DNA from: JAQBQH01 sp035607415
GTDB lineage: Bacteria; Myxococcota_A; Polyangia; Palsa-1104
Assembly (NCBI GenBank): GCA_035607415.1
Contig: DATNAQ010000092.1
Coordinates: 8,929 to 72,928 of the forward strand
Direction of reading: 5' to 3'
Length of the DNA: 64,000 nucleotides
Every line of letters begins with the position of its first letter. Positions within the stretch are counted from its first letter, which is position 1. Positions 53,156-61,778 of this stretch are shown here, one piece after another. The notes beneath the pieces are model-generated. The model saw nothing but the letters and a program-made list of their open reading frames with translations. It did not search any database and was not told where the DNA came from. A program made the position numbers and the translations under genes.

Positions 53156-53904
53156 TGCGAACGACGACGGCACTTCTGATCATCGCTTTGTCGACGACGG
53201 CGTGGGCCGCGCCGCGGAAGAAGCATCCGGTGCACAAGCCGCCGCCGGCGGAGACCGCGCCGCCGCCGGCGGAGGCCACGCCGCCGCCCGCCGAGACGAG
53301 CGCGCCCGCCGACGCCGGCTCGACCAACGCCGAGACCACGCCGCCGCCGGCGACGCCGGCGCCTGCACCGACGCCTGCGCCCGCGCCGATGACCACGCCG
53401 GAGCCGACGCCGACCAGGGCCAACGTCGATCTCGACGCGCTCAACGCTGAGTACAACGGCCTGCGCGACGAGCTGTTTCGCTCGCGCGCCAAGGCGCACC
53501 TGCTCGGCGACGCGCTCTTCAAGACCAAGATCGTCGCCACCTTCCAGTACAAGGCGCAGCGCGCCTGGCCCATCAAGAAGGTGACGCTCAAGATCGACGA
53601 TCAGCCGGTGTTCACCGCCGATTCGCCGCAGACGCAGGATCCGCTCAAGCTCTACGACGGCTTCGCGGCGCCCGGCAAACATACGCTCGCCGTGCGCGTC
53701 GAGTGCGGCGCCACCGGCGAGGATCGCGTGGCCTACGGCGCCGAGGGCACCTTCGTCGTCGACGTCGCCGAGAACAAGCAGTCGAACGTCGCCTTCGTCG
53801 TCGACGAGACCGGCGACGGGCCGGCCAAGATCGCCAAGAAGCGCGAGGGCACCTTCGACGTGCGCGTTCGCGCCGATCTCGAGACCGTGGAGCGCCAGAA
53901 GTGA
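53155..53904 (+). CDS. Secreted protein with Pro/Ala-rich linker
   Basis: A 249-residue periplasmic protein with signal peptide (LLIIALSTTAWAAPRKK), a low-complexity PPPAETAPPPAEATPPPAE linker of about 60 residues and a C-terminal domain (from residue about 95) with DLDALNAEYNGLRDELFRSRAKAHLLGD and a beta-sandwich (VTLKIDDQPVFTADSP, PGKHTLAVRVECGATGED). It starts in the TAATG junction and overlaps the next gene (GTGA). I do not recognise the domain; the linker suggests a flexible arm in the periplasm, fitting an envelope-spanning complex. Confidence 0.65.
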   Translation: MRTTTALLIIALSTTAWAAPRKKHPVHKPPPAETAPPPAEATPPPAETSAPADAGSTNAETTPPPATPAPAPTPAPAPMTTPEPTPTRANVDLDALNAEYNGLRDELFRSRAKAHLLGDALFKTKIVATFQYKAQRAWPIKKVTLKIDDQPVFTADSPQTQDPLKLYDGFAAPGKHTLAVRVECGATGEDRVAYGAEGTFVVDVAENKQSNVAFVVDETGDGPAKIAKKREGTFDVRVRADLETVERQK

Positions 53905-55769
53905 AGCGCGCCCTCTTCTGCCGCATCGTTGCGGGGGCGTGCGCGCTCGTCGCGGCGCCGGCGTGGGCCAAGCCCGCCCCGGAAGCGGGCGCGTACCTGA
54001 CGGAGATGGAGCGCCGCGGCCTCGTCGACAAGACGGCGGTGACGCCCAAGATGCTGGCCGACGAGGTGCGCCGCGCCGACGACGAATTGGTCGCGGGCCA
54101 GCCGGCGGCCGCAGCGGCGCGGCTGTACGCGATCGTCGAAGGGCCGCGCTATCAGGACTTCAGCGACAGCGATGACTTTCAGGACGCCGAGTATCGCCTC
54201 GGCCTGGCGATGGCGCGTGGCGGCGGCGTCACCACCGCGCGGCGCTACCTCGCCCGATCGCTGCAGCGCGGGCCGAAGGCGCCCTACTACCACGCCGCGC
54301 TGCGCGCCTACGTCGACGTCTGCCTCGATCAGCGCATCACCGAGTCGTGCGCCGCCGAGATCGACAAGCTCGGCGCCGAGGACGTGAACGAGGAGCTCGC
54401 CTACCTGCACGGCCGCGCGCTCTACGAAGGCAACCACTACGAGCGCGCCGAGGACGAGCTGGCGAAGGTGACGCCGAAGTCGCGCTTCTACTCGTCGGCG
54501 CTGTATTTGCGCGGTGTCATGCGCGTCAAGCGCCAGGATCTGCGCGGCGCCGAGGACGCGTTCTGCGCCATCGCCGACGTCAAGCCGGGCGATCGCATCC
54601 GCTTCTACATCGACGGGCGCTACTACGCGCTCAGGGATCTGGCGCGCCTCGCGCTCGGCCGCATCGCGCACGAAGAGGGGCGCGACGACGACGCCTTCTA
54701 TCATTACTTCTTGATCCCGTCGGACTCGAAGAAGCTGCCCGACGCGCTGTTCGAGGCGGCGTGGGCGTCGCTGGCGCACAAGGACTACGACCTCGGCGCG
54801 CGACTCGTCGAAGAGTTCCTCAAGGCCTACGGCTCGACGCCGCGCGCGGCCGAGGCGCGCCTCCTCTACGCCACCCTGCAGGTCAAGACCTGCCGCTTCG
54901 CCGACGCCGAGAAGGGCTTCGATCGCGCGCTCGCCGAGTACGAGCCGCTCACGCGCGCCGTCGATCGCGCCATCGCCGACGCGGCCACGCGGCGCGCGCT
55001 CGCCGAGCGGCTGCTCGGGGCCGACGAGGAGCATCCGATCGACACCGCGGACACCGACGGCATGATCGCGTCGATGCTGGAGGTCGATCCGCGCTTCTAC
55101 CGGCTGCACGCGATCGCGCGCGGGTTGGCCAAGGAAGCGGCCGACGTCGATCATGTCGAGGCCGACTGGACCCGGCTCGGCGAGCGCGTGGCCCAGACCC
55201 GGGTGCAGGCGGTGACCGGCGGCAACCTGGATGTTCCGCTCCTCCTCGAGCGCGTCAACGCGCTCGGCGAGGAGGTCGCGCGCGCGCGCAAGGACGCGGC
55301 CCACAGCGAAGAGGCGAAGAAGTCGCTGGCGGCGCTCGAGCAGCGCCGTCACGAGCTGGCCGGGCAGCTCGAGCGCATGACCGATATGGAGCAGTCGGCC
55401 GGCACCGGCGATCGCACGGGCCTGGGCGCCATGATCCGCGCCGATCGCACCGCCGCGCACCAGCTGCGCGCGCGCGCCGCGACGCTGGCCTGGAAGATCG
55501 ACACCGCCTCGGGCGAGCTGATCCGCGTGGCGCTCGTCGATCTGCGCCAGAAGCTCGACGGCATGCTGCGCCAGGCGCGGCTCGGCAAGATCGACGCCGT
55601 CGTCGGACAGAAGCGCAAGCTCGAGCGGCAGATCGAGGACCTGGCGGCGGGCCGCTTCCCGGCGGAGATGTTCGGCAAGCTGCACATCGAAGGGTTGATC
55701 GGCGACGACGAGGAATATTGGCCGCCGGAGCCCGAGCGTTGGGCCGATGAGTATGAGAACTACAAGTAG
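53901..55769 (+). CDS. Periplasmic TPR-like protein, GltC-like
   Basis: A 622-residue exported protein (signal peptide ALFCRIVAGACALVAAPAWAK) built of helical repeats: FQDAEYRLGLAMARGGGVTTARRYLARSL, LAYLHGRALYEGNHYERAEDELAKV, YLRGVMRVKRQDLRGAEDAFCAI, EARLLYATLQVKTCRFADAEKGFDRAL. A coiled-coil region follows with QRRHELAGQLERMTDMEQSAG and KIDAVVGQKRKLERQIEDLAAG. In M. xanthus the gliding cluster has a periplasmic GltC of about 670 residues at this position next to GltD/E. The stop is 23 nt past the next start. Homology is inferred from order, size and topology. Confidence 0.65.
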   Translation: MKRALFCRIVAGACALVAAPAWAKPAPEAGAYLTEMERRGLVDKTAVTPKMLADEVRRADDELVAGQPAAAAARLYAIVEGPRYQDFSDSDDFQDAEYRLGLAMARGGGVTTARRYLARSLQRGPKAPYYHAALRAYVDVCLDQRITESCAAEIDKLGAEDVNEELAYLHGRALYEGNHYERAEDELAKVTPKSRFYSSALYLRGVMRVKRQDLRGAEDAFCAIADVKPGDRIRFYIDGRYYALRDLARLALGRIAHEEGRDDDAFYHYFLIPSDSKKLPDALFEAAWASLAHKDYDLGARLVEEFLKAYGSTPRAAEARLLYATLQVKTCRFADAEKGFDRALAEYEPLTRAVDRAIADAATRRALAERLLGADEEHPIDTADTDGMIASMLEVDPRFYRLHAIARGLAKEAADVDHVEADWTRLGERVAQTRVQAVTGGNLDVPLLLERVNALGEEVARARKDAAHSEEAKKSLAALEQRRHELAGQLERMTDMEQSAGTGDRTGLGAMIRADRTAAHQLRARAATLAWKIDTASGELIRVALVDLRQKLDGMLRQARLGKIDAVVGQKRKLERQIEDLAAGRFPAEMFGKLHIEGLIGDDEEYWPPEPERWADEYENYK

Positions 55770-58700
55770 CCTCCTCGTCGCGTCATGCATCCTGTGCATG
55801 ACGGCGTCGCCGGCCCATGCGGGCGGCGAATACGAGGAGGCGCGCCTCGAAGCGGGCAACAAGGCGCGCAACCTCGCCGTGTCGCACGAGGTCGAGGCGC
55901 TGATTCAGCAGAAGGAAGCGGAGGTGGCGGTCAAGCGGCGCGAGGGCATTCGCCTGCTCGAGACCTACCTGCGCGAGCACGGGCCGACGCCGGAGACGGC
56001 GGAGGTCATGTTCCAGCTGGCCGAGCTCAAGTGGGAGGAGGCCAAGTCGCAGTTCCTCACGCAGATGACCGCGTTCAACGCCGCCGTCGAGAAGTGCAAC
56101 GCCGAGAAGAAACCCGGCTGTCATACGCCGCCGCAGCCGACGCTCGATCTGATCTCGTCGCAGGGGCTGTACGCGCGCCTCCTCCGGGAATATCCGAATT
56201 TCCGGAAAACGGACGCCGTGCTCTACCTCTACGGCTTCTCGCTGCGCTCCGAGGGCAAGGTCGACCAGGCGCTGGTGCAGTTCAAGCGCATCCTGAACGA
56301 GCACCCGACGTCGCGCTTCCGCCCCGACGCGTGGATGGCGGTCGCCGAGGCACGCTTCTACGAAGACAGCGACTACAAGGGCGCGCTCGCCGGCTACGAC
56401 GAGGTCTTGAAGTTCCCCGATTCGCCGCTCTATGACCTCGCGCTCTTCAAGACCGCGTGGTGCTACTGGAAGCTCGGCGACTCCGATCGCGCGGCGCGCC
56501 GCTTCAAGGAGGTGCTCGACCTCGGCTCGGGCGTGACCGCCAAGTCGCAGGCGCGCGCGCACCAGCTCACCGAAGCCGGCCGCAAGCGGCTCGAGGAGCT
56601 CAAGGGCGAGGCGCTCGAGTACCTGGTGCAGGTGTTCACCGAGGACGAGAAGAAGGGGCCCAAGGACGCGTTCGACTTCCTGGCGTCGATCGGCGGCGCC
56701 ATGTACTCGCGCAAGGTCATCGCCAAGCTCGCCGACACCTTCTACACGCAGGCGCGCTACGACCGCGCCATCGAGTCGGAGCGCTTCCTCATCCACCTCG
56801 ATCCCAACGACGAGGGCAACCCCGATCGGCAGAAGCGCATCGTCGAGGCGCTGCGCGAAGAGGACGAGAACAAGCAGGCCATCGTCGAGCTGCGCAAGCT
56901 CGCCGAGACCTACGGCCCGGGCGGCGATTGGGCCAAGGCGCAGCAGAACCCGCAGGCGGTCGAGCACGCGCACAAGCTCGCCGCCGACATGCTGCGCGAG
57001 GTGGCCAAGGGGCTGCACGCAGATGCGCAGCACAACGAGCAGCAGCAGCACGGCTTCATCAACGTCGATCGCTACGCGCGCGCGGCCGATGCCTACGCCT
57101 ACTATCTGTCGCACTTCGGCGGCGACAGCGACGCGACCGAGATCCACTACCTCCTCGGCGACATCTACTTCTTCAAGCTCAAGAAGTACGAGGAGGCGGG
57201 CGATCAGTATCTCGCCGTCGGCAAATCGAAGCCGGTGGGCAAGCTGCACCGCGAGGCGCTGCTGCAGGCGATCGCGTCGTACGAGAAGCTGCGCAAGGAC
57301 CACTCGCAGGCGGGCAAGAAGGAGCTGTTGCCGACGGACAAGCGCATGGGCGAGGCGATCGATCTGTACGCGACCTTGTTCCCGACCGATCCCGAGATCG
57401 CCAACGTGCTCTACAAGAACGGGCAGCTCTTCTACGACTACGGCGAGTACGACGAGGCGGTGAAGCGCTTCGGGCTCATCGTCGAGAAGTACCCGAAGAA
57501 GGAGGTCGCGGCGGCGGCCGGCGACAAGATCCTCGAGTCGCTCAACAAGGCGCACGACTACGAGAACGTCGAGAGCTGGGCGCGGCGCCTGTTGAAGGTG
57601 CCGGCGTTCCAGTCGGCGGCCGATCAGCAGCGCCTGTCGAAGCTGGTGATCGACGCGGGCATGAAGGCCGGCGAGCAGAAGGCGGAGTCGGATCCGGTCG
57701 GCGCCGCGCAGATCTACGTCGGCCTGGCCAACGAGTTCCCGACGACGCCGCGGGCGACGGCGGCGCTGACCAACGCGGCCACGCTCTACGTCAAGGCGGG
57801 CAAGCCCGAGGAGGCGGTCAAGCTCGACGCCGTGCTCGTCGACAAGTATCCGCAGGCGGCAGAGACGCCGAACGCGGCCTGGTCGGCCGGCAAGCTCTAC
57901 GAGCAGGCGGCGCTGTGGGATCAGGCGGCGAAGTTCTATCAGACGCTCGCCGATCGCTATCCCAAGGATCAGCACGCGGCCGACGCGCTGTTCAACGCGG
58001 CGCTGCTGCGCGAGCACCTCGGCGAGACGCAGAGCGCGATCGCCGGCTACACGCAGTACGCGCAGCGCTACAAGACGCGCGACGACGTGCGCCAGGTGGC
58101 GTTCCGCATCGGCGTGGTCTACGCCGACGCCGGACAGCACGAAGCGGCGGCGCGCGCGTTCGCCGACTACGCGCTCAAGTATCCGGGCACGCCGCAGACC
58201 ATCGAGGCCTTCTCGCGCCAGGGCGCCGAGCTCATGGCCGCGGGCCAGGACAAGCGCGCGGCCGGCCCGCTCAAGGAGGCGGTGGCGCTCTACCGGCGCG
58301 GCGCCGACAAGAGCGCGGCGGGGCCGGCGGCGCACGCGCGCTACCTCGAGGGCGAGATGGTGTTCCGCGACTTCGAGCGGCTCAAGCTCGCCTCGGATCC
58401 GCGCAAGCTCAAGCGCACGCTCGACGAGAAATCGAAGCTGCTCGAGCAGGCCAAGGCGGCGTACATCGACGTCGTCACCTTCGGCGATCCCGAGTGGGCG
58501 ACGGCGGCGCTGTTCCGCATCGGCGACGCCTACGAGCGCTTCTCGAAGGCGCTGCGCGACGCGCCGGTGCCGAAGGAGCTCAACGCCGAGGAGCAGCAGG
58601 TCTACCGCGACGAGCTCGAGAAGGTCGTGGTCGTCGTCGAGGAGAAGGCCGTCGACGCCTACAAGGGCGGCTATCAGAAGGCGCTGCAGCTCGGCGTCTA

Positions 58701-58842
58701 CAACGAGTTCACGCAGAAGCTGCGCGCGGCGCTCGGGCGCATGAGCGATCAGGAGTTCCCGGCGGAGAACGAGGCGCGCGCGCGTCCGGCGGCGGCCGAG
58801 CCGCGGACGAACCTGCCGTTCGTGTCGGCGGTGCAGCGATGA
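55747..58842 (+). CDS. Large TPR protein, GltD-like
   Basis: A 1031-residue exported protein (TTSSLLVASCILCMTASPAHAG) made almost entirely of TPR/TPR-like helices (YPNFRKTDAVLYLYGFSLRSEGKVDQALVQFKRIL, FKTAWCYWKLGDSDRAARRFKEVL, VLYKNGQLFYDYGEYDEAVKRFGLIV, and many others). Myxococcus GltD (AgmU) is a periplasmic TPR protein of similar size that links gliding-motor and outer-membrane parts. The first 23 nt overlap the preceding gene. Next gene starts within its stop (ATGA). No catalytic motifs are evident; it is a structural scaffold by inference. Confidence 0.7.
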   Translation: MSMRTTSSLLVASCILCMTASPAHAGGEYEEARLEAGNKARNLAVSHEVEALIQQKEAEVAVKRREGIRLLETYLREHGPTPETAEVMFQLAELKWEEAKSQFLTQMTAFNAAVEKCNAEKKPGCHTPPQPTLDLISSQGLYARLLREYPNFRKTDAVLYLYGFSLRSEGKVDQALVQFKRILNEHPTSRFRPDAWMAVAEARFYEDSDYKGALAGYDEVLKFPDSPLYDLALFKTAWCYWKLGDSDRAARRFKEVLDLGSGVTAKSQARAHQLTEAGRKRLEELKGEALEYLVQVFTEDEKKGPKDAFDFLASIGGAMYSRKVIAKLADTFYTQARYDRAIESERFLIHLDPNDEGNPDRQKRIVEALREEDENKQAIVELRKLAETYGPGGDWAKAQQNPQAVEHAHKLAADMLREVAKGLHADAQHNEQQQHGFINVDRYARAADAYAYYLSHFGGDSDATEIHYLLGDIYFFKLKKYEEAGDQYLAVGKSKPVGKLHREALLQAIASYEKLRKDHSQAGKKELLPTDKRMGEAIDLYATLFPTDPEIANVLYKNGQLFYDYGEYDEAVKRFGLIVEKYPKKEVAAAAGDKILESLNKAHDYENVESWARRLLKVPAFQSAADQQRLSKLVIDAGMKAGEQKAESDPVGAAQIYVGLANEFPTTPRATAALTNAATLYVKAGKPEEAVKLDAVLVDKYPQAAETPNAAWSAGKLYEQAALWDQAAKFYQTLADRYPKDQHAADALFNAALLREHLGETQSAIAGYTQYAQRYKTRDDVRQVAFRIGVVYADAGQHEAAARAFADYALKYPGTPQTIEAFSRQGAELMAAGQDKRAAGPLKEAVALYRRGADKSAAGPAAHARYLEGEMVFRDFERLKLASDPRKLKRTLDEKSKLLEQAKAAYIDVVTFGDPEWATAALFRIGDAYERFSKALRDAPVPKELNAEEQQVYRDELEKVVVVVEEKAVDAYKGGYQKALQLGVYNEFTQKLRAALGRMSDQEFPAENEARARPAAAEPRTNLPFVSAVQR

Positions 58843-59987
58843 GGCGCGTGCTGATCCTCGCGCTCGTCGCCGTCGCCGGCTGCGCCGCGCACGAGAAGCA
58901 GGCCGAGATCCCCAAGCTCCCGCCGGCCAAGCCGGAGGCGATCGAGGCGCTCAAGGACGCGGCGCGCCTGGTGCGCCTCGGGCCCGGCAACCTCGAGCGC
59001 GCGCTCGATCGCTTGAAGGACGCGGTGGTGATCGATCCCGGGCTGTGGGAGGCGTGGTACGACGCCGGCTGGATCGAACTCAATCGCCACCACACCGACG
59101 AGGCGATCGCGGCGCTCGAGAAGGCGCAGTCGATCCTGCCCACGCACGCGCCGACGGCGCAGGCGCTGGCGCAGGCCTACGCGCAGGCCAATCGCCCGGC
59201 CGACGCGGTCAAGACGCTGCGCGGGTTCCTCGACAAGCAGCCGAACGCGAAGGAGGCCAACGCCGTGCGCGTGCAGCTGGCCAACGCGCAGCGACGCGCC
59301 AACAAGCTCGACGAGGCCACCGAGACGCTACGCGCGGTCTTGCGCATCGAGCCGCGCTCGGCGCCCGCCTTGTCGGCGCTCGGCATGGTCTACGAGGCGC
59401 GCGGCCAGCACGAGCTCGCCGATCTCGTGCTCCATCGTGCGCTCGACATCGACAAAGAGTCCAAGGCCGCCGCCGACGTGTACAACAACCTCGGCCTCGT
59501 CGCCCTCGCCCGCCGCCGCGATCAAGAGGCGTTCGCCGACTTCGACTCGGCCTCCCGCATCGATCCCACGCTCACCGTCGCGCGGCGCAACAAGGCCATG
59601 GTCTACCTCGACTGCGGCGACTACGCGCGCGCCTCCGAGGAGCTGCACGCGGTCACGCACGGCGATCCCACCGACGTCGAGGCGTGGAACGCGCTCGGCG
59701 TGGCCGAGCGTGGCGAAGGCAAGTTCGCCGACGCGCAGAAGGCGTACGAAAAGGCGCTCGCCGCCGATCCCAACGGCCCCGGCGCCGCCGACGCGCTCTA
59801 CAACCTCGGCGTCCTGCAGATGGACTTTTTGAAGCAGCCGCAAAAAGCGCGCGCGCGCTTCGACGAGTACATGAAGAAGGCCTCGGCGGGCCACCCGCGC
59901 CACGCGGATGCGGAGGCGCGGCTGCGGGAGCTTGCCAAAACGGCCCCGCCTCCCGCACAATCGAAGGACACAGGAGGCTCGTCGTGA
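58839..59987 (+). CDS. TPR lipoprotein, GltE-like
   Basis: A 382-residue outer-membrane-type lipoprotein (lipobox VAGC, Cys15) with about eight TPR repeats (LWEAWYDAGWIELNRHHTDEAIAALEKAQ, SAPALSALGMVYEARGQHELADLVLHRAL, AADVYNNLGLVALARRRDQEAFADFDSA). M. xanthus GltE (AglT) is a TPR lipoprotein between GltD and GltC; the order here is the mirror of that. It overlaps the stop of the preceding gene by ATGA and the following small gene by GTGA. Motif and order support the call; direct homology was not tested. Confidence 0.72.
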   Translation: MRRVLILALVAVAGCAAHEKQAEIPKLPPAKPEAIEALKDAARLVRLGPGNLERALDRLKDAVVIDPGLWEAWYDAGWIELNRHHTDEAIAALEKAQSILPTHAPTAQALAQAYAQANRPADAVKTLRGFLDKQPNAKEANAVRVQLANAQRRANKLDEATETLRAVLRIEPRSAPALSALGMVYEARGQHELADLVLHRALDIDKESKAAADVYNNLGLVALARRRDQEAFADFDSASRIDPTLTVARRNKAMVYLDCGDYARASEELHAVTHGDPTDVEAWNALGVAERGEGKFADAQKAYEKALAADPNGPGAADALYNLGVLQMDFLKQPQKARARFDEYMKKASAGHPRHADAEARLRELAKTAPPPAQSKDTGGSS

Positions 59988-60304
59988 AGCGCCTCGCCCA
60001 TACGGCGATCGTCGTCGTGACCGTCGTCGCCGCCGCGCTGTTGTTCGTGACGCCTGCGACGGCGCAGAAGAAGAAAGCCGGCGGCGGCAAAGCCGGCGAA
60101 AACGACGGGGGTCCAACCCAGGTCGACCCCAAGACCGGCCAGAAATCGAAGCAGTACACCTTCGGCGGCCTCGATATCGACGGCAAATTGAAGACGCCGC
60201 AGCTGCTCTACTTCCTGAACCGGATGAAGTCCGAGTTCGATACCACAGCACCCGACAAGCGAAGCTTCATCCCCGAATTGAAGCGCTCCACCGACGAGAT
60301 GTGA
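59984..60304 (+). CDS. Small exported protein of the Glt-like cluster
   Basis: A 106-residue protein with a signal peptide (LAHTAIVVVTVVAAALLFVTPATAQ), a Lys/Gly-rich mature start (KKKAGGGKAGENDGG) and a C-terminal segment YTFGGLDIDGKLKTPQLLYFLNRMKSEFDTT. That segment recalls short conserved regions in adventurous-gliding proteins that precede the TonB-like GltG. GTG 59984 overlaps the TPR lipoprotein stop and follows CAGGAGG, a good ribosome binding site. It lies 15 nt before the GltG-like gene. Function is unknown. Confidence 0.6.
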   Translation: MKRLAHTAIVVVTVVAAALLFVTPATAQKKKAGGGKAGENDGGPTQVDPKTGQKSKQYTFGGLDIDGKLKTPQLLYFLNRMKSEFDTTAPDKRSFIPELKRSTDEM

Positions 60305-60319
60305 TACGCTTTCGATGCT

Positions 60320-61669
60320 GTGAACTCCGGATCGCGTCCTCTACGTGTAGTCCTCGTATGGCACGGTGAGCCGCTCGAGGAGCGCGTCTTCACCTCGCCG
60401 CAGGCGATCACGGTCGGCTCATCGAAGAGCGACACCTTCATCGTTCCTTCGTCGCGGCTCGGCGACGGCTTCCCGCTCTTCCACCCGTCGGCGGACGCCA
60501 CCGGCTTCGTGCTCACGCTCGCCGACGGCATGTCGGGCAAGCTGTCGATCGATCGCGAGGCCTGCGCCGTCGACGAGTTCCTGCGCCGCGGGCGCGGCGT
60601 GCCGGCGGGTCAGCATCGCGAGCAGCCGCTGGCGACGAGCGACTGGGGCATCGTCGGCCTCGACGACTCGGGCGACGTCGCCTTCTTCTTCCAGTTCGTC
60701 GCGCCGAGCATCGGCGTAGGTCCGCCCGGCGGGTGGCTCGATCGCTTCTTCGGTCAGGCGCTGGCGTTCGCCGCGGTGGTCAACATCGCGATCCTGGCGA
60801 TCGGCTGGATCTTCGGCGGGCCGGCCGACGACGCGCTCGACATCGATCCGCCGCCGTCGACGGCGATCGCCAAGATCCTGCTCGAGCCGCCCAAGGAGCC
60901 CGAGCCGCCCAAGCCGGCGCCGCGCAAGGTGCGCGAGGAAGACGCGTCGAAGCGGGCGCGCGAGAAGGAAGGCAAGATCGGCAACAACGACGCCAAGGTC
61001 GCCGAGACGAAGATCCCGAAGGGCGAGAAGGATCAGATCGTCAAGAAGGTGTCGAACGTGGGCCTGCTCGGCGCGGTCAAGGCGTCCAAGCAGTCGGTGG
61101 CGCTGAAGACGCTGCTCTCCGACACGCCCGACGCGACCATGACGACGGCGATGGCCGGGCTCAAGGGCACCGAGCTCGTCATCGGCCGCGGCAACGGAGG
61201 CATGTCGACGCGCGGCGAAGGCCCGGGCGGCGGCGGCAAGGGCGGCGGGCAGCTGCTCGGCGTCGGCTCGCTCGCCGTCGGTGGCGGCGGCCATGGCGCG
61301 CACAACAACGGCAACGGGCCGGGGCACGTCGGCAAGGAGATGAAGGTCGCGGTGCAGACGGGCACGCCCAACTCCGACGGCGGATTGTCGAAGGAGCAGA
61401 TCCTGAAGGTCGTGCAGTCGCACGCGGCGGCGATCCAGTTCTGCTACGAGAAGGAGCTGCAGCGCTTCCCGCATCTGGCGGGCAAGGTCGTGATCGACTG
61501 GAAGGTGAACCTCGACGGGCGCGTCGAGGGCAACAAGATCGGCAGCTCGTCGCTGGGGAACGCGAGCGCGGAGAGCTGCATGTCGCGGCAGGTGAAGAAC
61601 TGGCAGTTCCCCAAGCCCAACGGCGTCATCTGCAACGTCAGCTTCCCCTTCTTCTTCAAGGGCCAGTAG
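60320..61669 (+). CDS. GltG-like FHA - membrane - AgmX/PglI C-terminal domain protein
   Basis: A 449-residue inner-membrane protein. An N-terminal FHA-like domain (8-110; RVVLVWHGEPLEERVFTSPQAITVGSSKSDTFIVP) lies in the cytoplasm, followed by one transmembrane helix at about 150-170 (LAFAAVVNIAILAIGWIFGG). A Pro/Lys linker (PPKEPEPPKPAPRK), Gly-rich stretches and a C-terminal TonB-like AgmX/PglI domain (355-449; HAAAIQFCYEKELQRFPHLAGK, VNLDGRVEGNKIGSSSLGN, CNVSFPFFFKGQ) reach the periplasm. M. xanthus GltG has this build. Start GTG 60320 follows TACGCT by 9 nt. The last 24 bp (61649-61672) are duplicated at 63924-63947. Confidence 0.8.
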   Translation: MNSGSRPLRVVLVWHGEPLEERVFTSPQAITVGSSKSDTFIVPSSRLGDGFPLFHPSADATGFVLTLADGMSGKLSIDREACAVDEFLRRGRGVPAGQHREQPLATSDWGIVGLDDSGDVAFFFQFVAPSIGVGPPGGWLDRFFGQALAFAAVVNIAILAIGWIFGGPADDALDIDPPPSTAIAKILLEPPKEPEPPKPAPRKVREEDASKRAREKEGKIGNNDAKVAETKIPKGEKDQIVKKVSNVGLLGAVKASKQSVALKTLLSDTPDATMTTAMAGLKGTELVIGRGNGGMSTRGEGPGGGGKGGGQLLGVGSLAVGGGGHGAHNNGNGPGHVGKEMKVAVQTGTPNSDGGLSKEQILKVVQSHAAAIQFCYEKELQRFPHLAGKVVIDWKVNLDGRVEGNKIGSSSLGNASAESCMSRQVKNWQFPKPNGVICNVSFPFFFKGQ

Positions 61670-61672
61670 CCC
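61649..61672 (+). repeat. 24-bp direct repeat, left copy (3' end of the GltG-like gene)
   Basis: TTCTTCTTCAAGGGCCAGTA followed by GCCC; it encodes FFFKGQ and the stop of the GltG-like gene. An identical copy lies at 63924-63947, 2275 bp away, with different bases on either side of each copy, so the duplication is exactly this long. Confidence 0.9.
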
Positions 61673-61731
61673 ATGGTTGGCTCGTCGGAGATGCCATCGC
61701 GTGGGCGGTGGCGATCGCAGAAGCTCGACAT

Positions 61732-61773
61732 CATCTCCCGCGCCTGATCACGTTCCCCGCGTGTCGGGAGATG
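61732..61773. repeat. Inverted repeat downstream of the GltG-like gene
   Basis: CATCTCCCG (61732-61740) pairs with CGGGAGATG (61765-61773) across a 24-nt loop. A partial copy GTCGGAGATGCC lies at 61684-61695. It sits between the left 24-bp repeat and the stop of the lipoprotein gene, so it could act as a terminator for either, though it has no T-run. Confidence 0.5.
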
Positions 61774-61778
61774 CCGCG